Made by a program: the position numbers and the translations under genes
Shown here: piece after piece, positions 43,965 through 54,851 of the stretch
Position numbering within the stretch: the first letter of the stretch is position 1
Layout: every line of letters starts with the position of its first letter
Assembly (NCBI GenBank): GCA_963169105.1
Contig: OY720639.1
Location: 87,774,593 to 87,838,592, forward strand
Reading direction: 5' to 3'
DNA from: Ceriagrion tenellum
Taxonomy: Eukaryota > Arthropoda > Insecta > Odonata > Coenagrionidae
DNA length: 64,000 bases
The notes under the pieces: model-generated
Database searches by the model: none
Told to the model about the DNA's origin: nothing
Seen by the model: only the letters and a program-made list of their open reading frames with translations

Positions 43965-44300
43965 ACTTATGGCGGCCCTGGTCTCAGGGTCACTCCCTCC
44001 AGATTTTCTTGAAAGTTGAAAAGATCTTCTTTGCAGAGCGCTTATTATGTGTTTATTTATTTCATTATTACTTCGCCGCATACAGCGCATTTGCCCAATT
44101 TATGTCGGATGAATAGCAATAATGGCAGTAGATGAACACGAATACCCATGCCCTGAGCGCCCCGGCGGGATTGGAACCCGCGACCTTCGGTTTAGCGGGC
44201 GAGGACTTTACCTCGTCACCACTGGGGTCGGCGAACTGAGATGAAAATAAGTTGTGTTTCCGGGCTAGCCTTACTGTAATTCCGCCTAAAACGTGGAGAC
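43965..44300 (+). repeat. Dispersed repeat family P, copy 2, split by a SINE
   Basis: TCTCAGGGTCACTCCCTCCAG, TTTGCAGAGCGCTTATTA and, beyond the SINE, AACTGAGATG and CCGGGCTAGCCTTACTGTAAT follow the same order as 45215-45330 and 3720-3780. Confidence 0.65.
44050..44235 (-). mobile_element. tRNA-derived SINE (second type)
   Basis: The minus strand starts with a tRNA-like head (44231-44158): GTGGTGACGAGG as A box, GGTTCCAATCCC in a perfect GCGGG/CCCGC T-stem, and five of seven acceptor pairs. It ends with an AATAAATAAA-type tail near 44060. It interrupts family P. Confidence 0.65.
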
Positions 44301-44924
44301 AAATGTGCAGATTTTCTCCTGAACGCGAAAACGTACGTTTCTTATGATTTTATTTAACGCTAGTGCGAAAGGATTCACCGGACGAATCCCCGGGCACCTG
44401 TGGTGTGCACTTAATCCTCTGAGACAGCCCATAAGCGAAGGAAGGAATGGTTTCGAATCAATAAGGAAAGGGTATGGACGGGGCTTTAGGAAGGGTAGAT
44501 TTGAAACCCGGTCACAATTAATTTGACCGCATAGTGAACCAAGAAACCTGGTATTTGCATTTTGGCAACAGAAGCCCGAACTGTACTTCATTGAAGAGAG
44601 CAGTTCCGAGCCTCATCTGCCTGTGTTAGTGCCTTCGTAAAATCGCCGGCAGCCTCTCGTGCCCCCTTCATGCGAACGACGAAAGAAGCGGGTCGGTTGG
44701 ATCTTTGGAGCAAGCGACTCCCGCCACTCGCAGGAGGTGCAAATGACTCCATCAGCATCGGGTACCATGTGGAGGTCGTACAAGCGGCCGCTTGTATGTA
44801 TAAATACGTCAAGAGCTCTTCTCTTCACACCAATGAATCGATTCTCTTGCGGACATCACCCGATTCATATGATTACAATGGCTGATAATGAATTTCGAGG
44901 TAACATGCCGAATGCAAAACACGT
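44301..44924. other. Unassigned sequence
   Basis: Overlapping frames of 60-116 codons on both strands (44613-45009) show no recognisable domain. A TATA-like TGTATAAATACG lies at 44795. Confidence 0.3.
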
Positions 44925-45990
44925 GCTCTGGTGCGGTTTTTGCATAAATTTCAAATTCAGCGCCACAAATCCAGCTCATAACAATGCTTTAATTGCGACG
45001 AAAATGTGAAAAATACTTATTGTATTATTCATATTACAACAAGTAGGGTTGTTTCAGGGGCATGCATAGATTATTTACTTTGTTAAGTGTGGTTCGTGAT
45101 TTTTTTTCGACTTGGTTGAAAAGTTATCAAAATGTGCACTCAATGACTCACAAATCACGATCTACCACCTTAAGGTGGTTCTGGCTTAAGATTTTTTTTA
45201 GTTTTTTTAAGGTGGCGCTGATCTCAGGGACACTTACTCCAGATTTTCGGAAAAATTGAAAATATTGTCTTTGCAGTGCGCTTCTTAAACTGAGAGATGG
45301 TTTTTCCAGGCTAGCTTTATTAATGAACCCTGAAAGTGGAGATTTTAACATGGGTTTTAATGGAGATTGGACAGATTACTGCTGAAAAACGTCAGCTTGA
45401 ACAAGGGAGCATATTCGTGTCTTTCATTTAAACTGTTTAATAAGAAGCGATAAGTTCTGAGAGATTAAATAAAATAAGTTAAAGTGCGACTTTATACACA
45501 CCACCGAAAATTTTTTTGAGAAACTCCAGTATCTCACGAAAATGCGAGCAACAGTACTAGGTTGTGTAATTAATATGCATTTGGAAATTGTAAAATGAAT
45601 TCACCACTCATACGTGTGGTTTTATAAAAATATTTATGTTCAAAAATGAACAATTTCATGATTTTTTTAAAGAATTTCGACTCTATTTTCCAGTTTTACG
45701 GAAGCTCCGGTAGAGGGATACTCACTAATTTCAGCTCTACATTATGGCCTTTATTTCCGCACCGAGCAAGGTTGCTGGCCTGTGGAGTGAAACATGGGTG
45801 CTGGGGTGGGATAGGTTCGGGAGCTCTGAATGGATATTTAATATAGGTATTTTACCGCCTAATTTTAAAATTATATTAGCGTATAACGGCAGCAATTGGA
45901 ATCAAGTAAGGTAGTACCATAAAAATGGCGCTGCTGTCGACTCTTATGGCTGGACAATGTGGTCATTGAAAACATATTCGTGGAATAATC
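44925..45990 (+). repeat. Dispersed repeat family P, copy 3 (longest)
   Basis: Co-linear with 3395-4090. It contains the palindrome CCACCTTAAGGTGG (45170-45183), which at 3638 is CCACCGTAAGGTGG. Confidence 0.6.
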
Positions 45991-47790
45991 TTAATATTTT
46001 GTACCGTAATTTTGATTTTCAACAGTTAATTCGTTTGATTGACTCGTTAATTTGTTTGAACCCTCCTAAATATAAAGGCTATGAAGCAAACTATGATTAT
46101 TGTGGGATAGTAATCTATCAATGAATAAGGGTTTTTTTGTAAGGGTTAATGGTACTTTCTGGAGGAAAGTTGTATGGCAAGGGGTGCGAAGGGTAATTTT
46201 GGTGTGTCTGTATGCAGCGCCAATACCGATTTTTGGTCGTCGACCAAATTGGTTTCCTCTGATTGGTGAACCTCTGATTGGTGAGGTGGTCCTCCATGAC
46301 GACACCGTTTTCAGGCGTTAAAAAGCTTTCACTTGACGGATATTTTTTTTCAGAAGGAGGAGGGCTTTAACTCACTCTCGGTGTCTAAATTGGTACTGGT
46401 CCCGAGACGGTTTCTCCTTAATTTCGTCGGCGCGATTACATATTGATTTCATTCGTGATCGAATGTCGTGCTTTCGTGTTCCCTTTTACGGATCACCTAG
46501 GGAGTGAAGAAATTTATCGAAGTCTTGAAGTTGTCTTCAAGCATGTGTGAGAAGTTAAGGGTTTATGACGCAATGGTGCATGCATTTTACGTGGAACCTG
46601 AGCAAACTGGTACATTTTTACTTTATACTTGGTACCAAAATGAGATGCTTATACGCTAGCGCCCAAAGATAGCGTTATTTTATGGATATTTTCACTCCAA
46701 ACTTGTCTCATATGCTTATATTAAGGCATATCAATAAATAAATGGCAAAACTTCTTTGGTTTTGGGTTAAATTGTTCGTCTTATTGATCAAATTTATATT
46801 TTGAAGGTGAGGGAAGTCAATGTATACCTAATTTTCCGGTGGGAGGACTGGTATGATTAGTCGCTAACGGCGCCTTCTCCGTCTGTGATCTTTTTCTCCG
46901 AACTGTCGAATTCGTTTCAAATTTCAATTTTATGAAATTAACTCCGGATACAACTCACATTTCAATTGTAAATATCACGTCTATAACATAGAGTTTCCAT
47001 ACATTCCCGGCATCCTTGGCGAGCCTGACGTCACACGCCTGGGGGTTGCTATGCAGAAAATTGCCCCCGCCGAAAGCGTTTCCATTATATGCGTCCTTGG
47101 TACATTTGATACACATTGTTTGGAATTAAGGAGTGAGTTAATCCATAGGGTACCGACATTACCATTAATGTTGTAAAATAAAAGTATACTTTGGCATGAA
47201 CATTGCATGGGTCGACCTCGCGAAAATGACAAAGGAGCAAGTTTCACTTAGCATGCGAAAATAACCCTGATTATTTTTTCCTTTGTTTTGAGCGAGGTTT
47301 TTCCTCCGTCGTAACAGGGACCACCGTCAAACTTAAAATTTAATGTTATATTTTTTGCTAAGCTCGGAGCAAATATATTTACTCGTAGTAATAACGAAAA
47401 CACGGACCTTGTCATCGATTAGCCAAATATACGCGTTTGATTCTTTTGCCTGACAATTTTTTCGCGTCGCTGGCCACGAATAAATCCCCTGTTCTGGTAA
47501 AAATTAATTTTAGTCGCCAAAAAACACGATATTTATTTATAGATATTGTGAGTCAACTTTGGGATGTGGGGAAATAAACTTTTCAACTTGCTTGCGCAAT
47601 TTAGTTCATGTCTATTTGTCTTCCGCTTATAATATCATATTTTTAAGTCGCTAATTTGAGTATCACAACCGCGTCCCTTCCCAACAATTGATTCCCTCGC
47701 TTTCAATTGTTTCGCCCGGGAAATCTCACCTGGACTGTAATTCATCAACCTATTATTAATATTTACGATGATCAGAGTTGGCCCATTGGT
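45991..47790. other. Unassigned sequence
   Basis: A 14-bp direct duplication CCTCTGATTGGTGA at 46256 and 46270; otherwise nothing recognised. Confidence 0.4.
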
Positions 47791-48089
47791 TTTCTCCTGC
47801 CTTTCTACAAATGTGTCACATATAAACCTTTATAGTCGTTTTCGAATTAATTTCAAATGCATAAAATCACTACTCGTTCAAGAATAAGTGAAAATCCGTA
47901 TGAATTCGAAGGGTAAGTGACAGTGGCAGAATGCTGTGTGTATGTATAATGATTCACGTCATTGTGGGGAAGGGTAGGATTCAAATATGACGGCCAATTG
48001 AATAGGGAGTTAATTGATGGCAGGGTGTGAATTGAAAATCCCACTATGAACGAAATGACAAATTTTTGCGTTCAATTTTCCCCTTATCA

Positions 48090-48395
48090 GTGTCGCTTTG
48101 AAACACACCTATTTAGCGACGCTGATAATATAAATTTGACGCCACACTACATTTCTATGCCCAACAGAAGCGATACAATAAGAGAGATTCATTGCCGAAT
48201 AGATAGGTACAAAAAATCGTTCTTTTCACGCACAGTAAGTGACCATGATAATAACTGAGCTCTTCTCAAAACACTCCCATTACCATTTTACTCCAAAACC
48301 CAGTTCAATTACTATTTTACAGGGCTAGCGTCCTAACACACCCTCCCTCACGCTCATATGGCGGCTCGCAGTGTAGTTGTGTGTAAGTGTAGATG
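48090..48395 (+). mobile_element. CR1/L2-like LINE family B, copy 6
   Basis: GTGTCGCTTTGAAACACAC, TACATTTCTATGCCCAACAG, GAGAGATTCATTGCCG and the family-B 3' end. It sits in satellite unit 1. Confidence 0.8.
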
Positions 48396-48744
48396 GACTT
48401 TTTGCCATGACCAGATCAGGCCCATGGTATTTATCCCAACTTTAACGAATGTGTCAAGTAAAAATCGTTATAACCGCTTTCAAATCAATGCTAAATACAT
48501 AACAGTCCATACTCGTTCAAGGATAAGTGAGAATAAAGATGGGTCATATTAAGAAGGGTAAGTAACAGTGGCAGAATGCTATGTGTTAGTACGAGGATTT
48601 ACATCGTTGTGGGAAATGCTAGGATTTGAATGGGATGATATATTCATCGTTGAGGGAGTGAACTGATAACTGGGTTTGAATTAAAAATCCTCCCTTTGAA
48701 CGAAATAAAGTATTTTCCGTTCCATTTTACCTATTTTAGTAAGT

Positions 48745-49625
48745 GCCGAAGTACGATCTCATAAGAGAGATACATTGCCGAATAGAAAGGTACAAAATTG
48801 TGTTCTTTCCACGCATAATAATTGACTGTTGAAAATTACAGAGCACATTTACACGGCTCGTGTCCTAATACTTAATACTACACGCACATCTACATATACA
48901 TCTACGTAATACCCTGCGAGCCACCACGAGGGTGTGTGGCAGGGGGTGAAGATCACCAAACATGCACTATGGACATGCAACTAGGTTATTTAATGAAGGC
49001 ATGCTAGATATTAGGGTCACATGGTTGTTATCTACATAATAAGAATGGGATTAATGGTTGTTATTACTTGCATCATGCACTACAGACTACTCTAACTATA
49101 TTCCACCTACCTCTCCCTTTGCTACGCTGTCTATTGTTCTCTCTTATGGTACGCGGGAAAAATGACATTTTAAATCTATCGGTACGACAATCTATCTCTC
49201 TAATCTTGTTAATATGATCAAACCTAGCATAATACGTAGGGGTTCTCAATATATATCTAACGTCATCTGTGAACAAATCGGTTTTGAATTTACTTAAAAG
49301 GTCTAACCTAAATTTTAACCTGCGTTCTGATAGTAATTCTCATCCTAGTTCTTCTATTAAACTCGTAACACTTATACAATTATCATAACGGCCTTTAACA
49401 AGCCTAGCGGATCTCCTTTGCACGCGCTCTAATTCTTTTATCGTACCTTCCACGTACGGATCCCATATACTAGCGACATATTCTAAATGAGGCCTGACAA
49501 GTGTAAAATAGCTTCTTTCTCGTACTCTGTCATCGCATTTGCCTAGAACCCTTTTTACGAATCCTAATCTACGGTTTGCTACACTAGTTATTTCACATGT
49601 GACGGCTCGCAGGGTGGTATGTAAA
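48745..49625 (+). mobile_element. CR1/L2-like LINE family B, copy 7, split
   Basis: GAGAGATACATTGCCGAATAG to TACACGCACAT (48889), resuming at 49594 with CACATGTGACGGCTCGCAGGG, the family-B 3' end. Confidence 0.8.
48890..49593 (-). mobile_element. CR1/L2-like LINE family A, copy 3, nested in family B
   Basis: The longest family-A copy: minus strand from RKRVLGKCD-like codons at 49575 through the VRPHLEYVASIWDPY-like and LERVQRRSARLVKG-like regions to the 3' tail at 48890. The duplication is CACAT (48885-48889, 49594-49598). Frameshifts are present. Confidence 0.8.
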
Positions 49626-49710
49626 TTTTGGTGTACTTTTTACGATAAATAGACCTGGCCGATTGTATTTCACCTACCTTTAACGAATGTGTCCAGTAAA
49701 AATCCTTAAA

Positions 49711-49788
49711 GCCGTTGAAGGTTATTCGGGCTTCCCACCTGGTCAAACTCTCTCGGCCCGGTGGGAAGCCCGAATAACCTTCAACGGC
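49711..49788. repeat. 29-bp perfect inverted repeat with 20-nt loop
   Basis: Arms 49711-49739 and 49760-49788 are exact complements (core GGTTATTCGGGCTTCCCACC). They lie in a 105-bp insertion (49714-49818) flanked by ATCCTTAAAGCC and ATCCTTACAGCC. The outer sequence matches the ends of the 38.63-kb fold-back element. Confidence 0.9.
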
Positions 49789-49994
49789 TACATACGCCAG
49801 GAAAGCCTGAGACATTTCATCCTTACAGCCCTTTTAGAATGAATGCTATATACATAAAGTCATAACTAGTTCAAGGTTAAGTGAGAATTCGGATGGGTCA
49901 TGTTAAACAGGGTAAGTTATGGTGGCAGAATGCTGTATTCATGAGGATATACATCACTGCGGGAAATGCTGGGATTTGACTGAGATGGTAAATC

Positions 49995-51140
49995 CATAAT
50001 TGAAGAATATAATTTTGTTCTTTTCCGCTGAATTTTATTTTGAATGGTACGACGCGTTTCACCATCTTGCAGCATCAGCAGGTACCTGATACCATTAACT
50101 TCCACAAAGTGAAGCCTGTATCTGAGTTCTGTATTCATCACCATTGGTAGATTGCTGTTTAGCAGGTCCTCAGTAGCCTTCCCTCCAGATAACTCTGTCT
50201 TGTGCCTTCCTCTTCATCCCCGCGTAGCCTGTCTCCTCTTCTAAATCAACCGTCATTTTCTTTCTTCTTCTTCATCTACATCTACGTGATACCCTGCGAG
50301 CCACCACGAGGGTGTGTGGCTGGGGGTGAAGATCACCAAATATGCACTATTGCCATGCAAGTAGGATGTTTAAGGGAGATATGCTAGATAATAGGGTCAC
50401 ATGGAGCTAGATGGTTAGTATCTACATAATAAGGAAGGGATTATTGGTTGTTATTACATGCATCATGCACTACAGACTAACTATATTTCACCTACCTATC
50501 CATTTGCTACGCTGCCTATTGTTCTCTCTTATAGTACGAGGGAAAAATGACATTTTAAATCTATCGGTACGACAATCTATATCTCTAATCTTGTTAATAT
50601 GATCAGACCTAGCATAATACGCAGGGGTTCTCAATATATATCTAACGTCATCTGTGAACAACTCGGTTTCGAATTTACTTAAAAGGTTTAACCTAAATTT
50701 TAACCTGCGTTCTGATAATAATTCCCATCCTAGTTCTTCTATTAAGCTCGTAACACTTATAAAATTATCATAACGGCCTTTAAAAAACCTAGCAGATCTC
50801 CTTTGCACGCGCTCTAATTCTTTTATCATACCTTCCTTATATTCCTTATTCCTTTTATCATACCTTCTTCTGCGTGTACCCTTTCCTTCCACCATCCCTT
50901 CGAATGCCTCCTTTATCAAACAATCTCTTCTTAATATATGTCCCAGCCAGTTTTGCTTCCTTGTTTTAATTGTCTTTATTAGTCCTCTCCCTTCCCCTAC
51001 TCTGGTCAATACCTCTTCATTTCTCACTCTGTCTGTCCAACTAATATTCAACATTCTACTCCATATCCACTTCTCCAATGCCTCAGTCCGTTTTATATCT
51101 TTTTTCAAAGCCGTCCATGTCTCACAACCATGCTGTATTA
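49995..51140 (-). mobile_element. RTE-like LINE (family E), inserted in satellite, itself split
   Basis: GAGATGGTAAATC (49982-49994) and GAGATGGCAAATC (51141-51153) are the 13-bp duplication. The minus-strand coding part from 51140 (HGCETWTALKKDIKRTEALE, WSRMLNISWTDRVRNEEVLT, QNWLGHILRRD) resumes beyond the nested LINE at 50263 and runs to DRVIWREGY-stop. Its 3' UTR holds GGTACCTGCTGATG..GGTGAAACGCGTCGTACC (50095-50041), a degenerate hammerhead-like motif with stem I intact. Confidence 0.85.
50272..50863 (-). mobile_element. CR1/L2-like LINE family A, copy 4, nested in the RTE
   Basis: The RTE codons for T-R-R-R are interrupted; AGAAGAAG (minus) flanks the insert at 50864-50871 and 50264-50271. 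The RT end is open: MIKELERVQRRSARFFKGRY, TSLIEELGWELLSERRLKF, DIDCRTDRFKMSFFPRTIRE. Near its 5' end a 16-bp word (GAAGGTATGATAAAAG) occurs twice, 32 bp apart. Confidence 0.85.
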
Positions 51141-51231
51141 GAGATGGCAAATCGTTGAGGGATTTTGAACTGACGACGGGTTGTGAATTGAAAATCCTCC
51201 CTTCGAACGAAATGACAAATTTTCCGTTCAA
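50488..51231 (-). pseudogene. 247-codon chimeric frame of two LINEs
   Basis: This frame crosses three layers: satellite (first ~30 codons), RTE C-terminus (~31-115), then the nested CR1-like C-terminus. It stays open by accident of the insertion junction. It has no RT catalytic residues and is not a gene. Confidence 0.8.
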
Positions 51232-51290
51232 TTTTCCCCTTTTGAGGAAGTGCCGAAGCTCGGACGCTTTTATTGCTCGTTAAAGGGGGC

Positions 51291-51714
51291 GTTAAGACAC
51301 TCCATTTGAGTCCCCGCGAGAAGGCGGGTTTGCCGAGTGTTTTAAGAGTCTCGTAGGAAGAGACATGGGAGCCGACCGGTAGCGCCTCCTCCCCCGCCCC
51401 GCCCCCCCCCCAACCACCCATACCTTCTCCACTTCCCGCCTTATGGGATCCGCGTGAGAGCAGATAAACGAGGAAAGGAGGATGGCGTTATCTCATTGAG
51501 GCTCTTTATATGGTGCGGAGGAAGGTGCAGCGGCGAAAGGGGAAAAGGAGACTCATACTCTCTGTCTGTCGCTCGCGTGTGTTTGCGCTTAGCATATGCA
51601 ACGAAGGGGAGAGGGCGTCCTTTGCCGGGGAAGAGAAGTATGTGAGGCGGAGGGGCGAGGAGATAGGGGTTCCGTGCACCTTGCACGCTGCCAACATTCC
51701 AGACGGCAATGAGG
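51291..51714. other. G-rich unassigned sequence
   Basis: A C-run (CCCCGCCCCGCCCCCCCCCC, about 51393-51412 on +) and purine-rich sequence; frames on both strands are compositional. Confidence 0.4.
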
Positions 51715-52920
51715 AGAAGATAACAATGACCCTGCTGAGGAGGGAGACGGTTACGGAGTGGGAGGACGAGGCGGGAGAAAGTGAGTGAGAAAGGAAGAAG
51801 GAACGGATGAAATTTAGGCGGGTAGTGTCCGAACTGAATGGAAGGTAATGTCTCGGCGGAACATGGGAGGCATATAGCGGTGGCGATACATGGTGGCGAT
51901 TGCGCGGACGGCTGTTTTCAGGGGAAGAGTTGCAAAAGAACTGACCCCACACGGGGTAGAGATACAGTATAGGAGTGAGAGAAAGTGAGTGTGGAAGGAA
52001 AGAAACGGATGAATTTTAGGCGGGGGAATGTCCGAACTGAATAGAAGGTGATATCTTGGCGGAACATGGGATGTATATAGTGGTGGCGATTGCTCGGACG
52101 GCTGTTAACAGGGGAAGAGTTGCAGAACTGACCCCACACGGGGAGGGACACAGTATGGGAGCGAGAGAAAGTGAGTGTGGAAGGAAAGGAACGGATAAAA
52201 TTAGGCGGTTTATGTCCTAACTGAATGGAAGGTAATGTCTCGCGGATCATGGGAGGTATATAGCGGTGGCGGTACATGGTGACTATTGCACATAATCTAT
52301 TTTCAGGGGGAAGGGGCATTTGCATGAGAACTGGTTCCACACGGGGGAGGGATACGGTTACTGAGTGGGTACACCGTTCTACGAGAACGAGGAAGGAAAA
52401 CATGGAATGTATATAGTGGTAGCGAAACATGGTGGCGATAACGCACCCGGCAGTTTTTAGGGAAGAGCCAGTTGCATAAAAACTGACCTCACTCGGGGGA
52501 GGGGTTCCTTTTACGGAGTGGGAGAGCGAGGCGGTAGAAAGTGAGTGTGGAAGGAAGAGGGAATGGATGCATTTTAGGTGGGGGAATGTCCGAACTGAAT
52601 GAAAGGTGATGGCTCGGCGGAACATGGTGGAGATTGCACAGACGGCTATTTTCATGGGAAGAATCAGTGGTCTAAGAACACTAGCTGGCCACACACGGGG
52701 AGGGGTTCCTTTTACGGAGTTGGAGAACGAGGCAGGAGAAAGTGAGTGAGGAAGGAAGAGAGAATTGATGAAATTTAGGCGGGGAATGTCCGGACTGAAT
52801 GTAGGGTCACGGCGGAGCATTGGTAATACATAGTGGTAGCGAAAAATGGTAACGTTTGCGCAGACGGCTGTTTTTAGAGGAAGCGTTACTTGGCTAAGAA
52901 CTGGCTCCACACGGTCAAGC
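51715..52920. repeat. Tandem repeat, units of 183-203 bp, about six copies
   Basis: GAAAGTGAGTGTGGAAGG and variants mark units near 51779, 51982, 52164, 52537 and 52738 (one unit at about 52350 is degenerate). Also GGCGGAACATGG, GTATATAGTGGTGGCG and GACCCCACACGGGG. Because most unit lengths are multiples of three, a 330-codon minus frame survives across the array; its repetitive protein is an artefact. Confidence 0.85.
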
Positions 52921-52975
52921 TAGGTTTTTGTCCGCGATTGGCTTCTTCTTCACACTGTCCAGCGAGCCGCCACAT

Positions 52976-52991
52976 ATGAACCGCGGTTCAT
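52976..52991. repeat. 16-bp perfect palindrome ATGAACCGCGGTTCAT
   Basis: At the join between the 190-bp array and the family-B LINE. It could be a dyad binding site or a coincidence. Confidence 0.7.
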
Positions 52992-52997
52992 TTCTTG

Positions 52998-53594
52998 CGT
53001 AGGTCGTCCAACTATCCCCATGTATATGTTGTGGATGGCGTTAGCATAAATGCGACAGAAGAAGTTAAATGCCTGGGAGTTACGATAACTTCGAACCTAT
53101 CGTGGGGGTCACATATAAGAAATATTTGTGGCAGAGCCCTGAAGAAGCTAGGATTTGTCAAGCGTGTTGTGGGAAGATTTTCGGATGAGAAAGTGAAAGA
53201 AAGGTGCTATTTTGCACTCGTCCGGCCACACCTTGAATATGCAGCGAGCATATGGGATCCGGCGGAGAAAGACCTAGTCCATGAACTTAATAAAATACAA
53301 AGGAAAGCTGCGCGATTCGTCAAAAACTGCTACGGCCGAACAGAAAGCGTTACACGGATTTTGAACGATTTAGGGTGGGAGCCGCTAGAGACTCGGAGGC
53401 TACGTGCTAGGCTAAGATTGCTTGAGCAATTGAGAATGGATATCTTTCAGAGCGACACGGAGAACATCATATTAGAACCACATAATATTTCCAGGTCGGA
53501 CAGAATCGATAAATTAAGAGAGATATTTTGCCGAACGGATAGGTATGGGAATTCGTTTTTCCCCCGAACAATTAAGGACTTTAATAAATGCTAG
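52998..53594 (+). pseudogene. Reverse transcriptase C-terminal fragment (LINE ORF2)
   Basis: About 198 codons, uninterrupted. Opening codons give VVDGVSINATEEVKCLGVTI and LSWGSHIRNICGRALKKLGF, the segment just after the YADD motif in CR1/L2 RTs. Then come RPHLEYAASIWDP and KIQRKAARFVKNCY (thumb/connection region), GWEPLETRRL, and finally DKLREIFCRTDRYGNSFFPR, TIKDFNKC-stop. The catalytic aspartates lie upstream and are absent, so it cannot work alone. Because the frame is intact, the insertion is probably younger than the other family-B copies. No start codon belongs to it. Confidence 0.85.
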
Positions 53595-53709
53595 GCGGAA
53601 ATTTTTTTCTTTTAATTTTAATTTTTAATTTTTTTTAATGGCTGGTGTCCTAACACCCCCCACCACACGCCTTTTGAGGTGGCTTGCGGGGTAGTATGTA
53701 GATGTAGAT
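52998..53709 (+). mobile_element. CR1/L2-like LINE family B, best-preserved copy
   Basis: Open from the upstream junction to a stop at 53592, then the 3' region CTGGTGTCCTAACACCCCCC and GTAGATGTAGATAT tail. It supplies the reference for the family-B fragments elsewhere. 5'-truncated. Confidence 0.9.
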
Positions 53710-54848
53710 ATGTACACACTAGCTGGGGCTACGGTAGACTTAATAGCTGCGTGTAGACGTTTGACTGCATTTAAGTAATGCCTTTAAGTCAACCCTTCTT
53801 AAATAACCGTGCAATGTACATGAGGTAGAGTTCACTTTTATCTATTTGTTGATGCTTGCTTCCCCGATGGAATGTCAACGTTATCAGCGCATTTTATTTT
53901 TCATTGTTAGAACTGTAAGTCATCTGGAACGCGCTGGTGACACGTTCCCGCCTTCTTTAGTTTAATACCGTTATTTGGGCAGTGTTGCCTATCGTATGCT
54001 TCCCTCCTTTCTTCGCTTCGTAGCCGACCCCCACCGCGCTAGCCAGCCCCTTCTCGATGGCGTGTAGGCTAATGTCGCCATGTTTCGATATAGCTATGGG
54101 GTGAAATTATTTTAGAGCTATTTTATGTGTCATATCGGGGATGAGAAATAATGAAAGTAGTTTTCTGAACTTGATACTATATTGGTAAAACATAAAAATT
54201 ACGGAATATTTATCACTCATTACAGTTACTAAAAATAATTGACATTGCACGAAATGTAAGTACTTATTCTAAATTTGACAAATTTGAAAAACTTGTGGAA
54301 TTTGTGGAACGTTGATTGATACAAGACCACAAAACATTTATAGAGCAGCCATAGAGAGTAAATATAGCAATGCTTGAATTTTGCAGAAAGACGCCACCAA
54401 ATAAATTCACATCTAAGTTATGGCATTGCGTTTGATGGTAAAATGACTCACTACCTTTGACATGAGCTCTCCGTACATTTTAAGATAGCCGTATTCTGAT
54501 GGTTATGCTATGATGAAGCTACTGTAGCGAGTGAGGAAATATCACGCGACTTTTTTTTGGGTGCGAATGGGTCTGTATTACTGACCATCTCAGTAGTGCA
54601 GTAATACTTGTGATTTCTCGTTATAGGTGTAAATGTATGGTCAAATTTTCCTGGATATTGGTCATTGTTTGCTCATCACTGTCTCTATACTGATAATTTG
54701 TTATGGTCTCTATATTTTTTGCTCTTTATTGCATTTGTCTGTTAATATATTTACAATTGTGTCATATCTCTATTATATGTTTGTAGCATTATCACATGAA
54801 TGATGTAATTATTCCTTTAATGAATGAGACTCAAGTTTTTGTGTTAAT
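53710..54848. other. Unassigned AT-rich sequence
   Basis: Nothing recognised. Confidence 0.4.
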
Positions 54849-54851
54849 TTA

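Larger units (their letters stand above)
47800..51290. repeat. Satellite of about 645-bp units, three copies, heavily invaded
   Basis: TCGTTCAAG.ATAAGTGA.AAT-like blocks occur near 47875, 48512 and 49868. The first interval is 637 bp; the second is 652 bp once the 704-bp LINE is removed. Other anchors: GGTAAGT.ACAGTGGCAGAATGCT, TGGGATTTGA and AAAATCCTCCCTT.GAACGAAAT. Unit 3 resumes at 51141 after the RTE insertion. Confidence 0.75.

Noticed and set aside
51918..52910. 330-codon minus-strand ORF, the longest in the window
   Set aside because: It runs across a tandem array of ~190-bp units. The protein is a repeated phrase, and the frame stays open because most units are multiples of three bases long.
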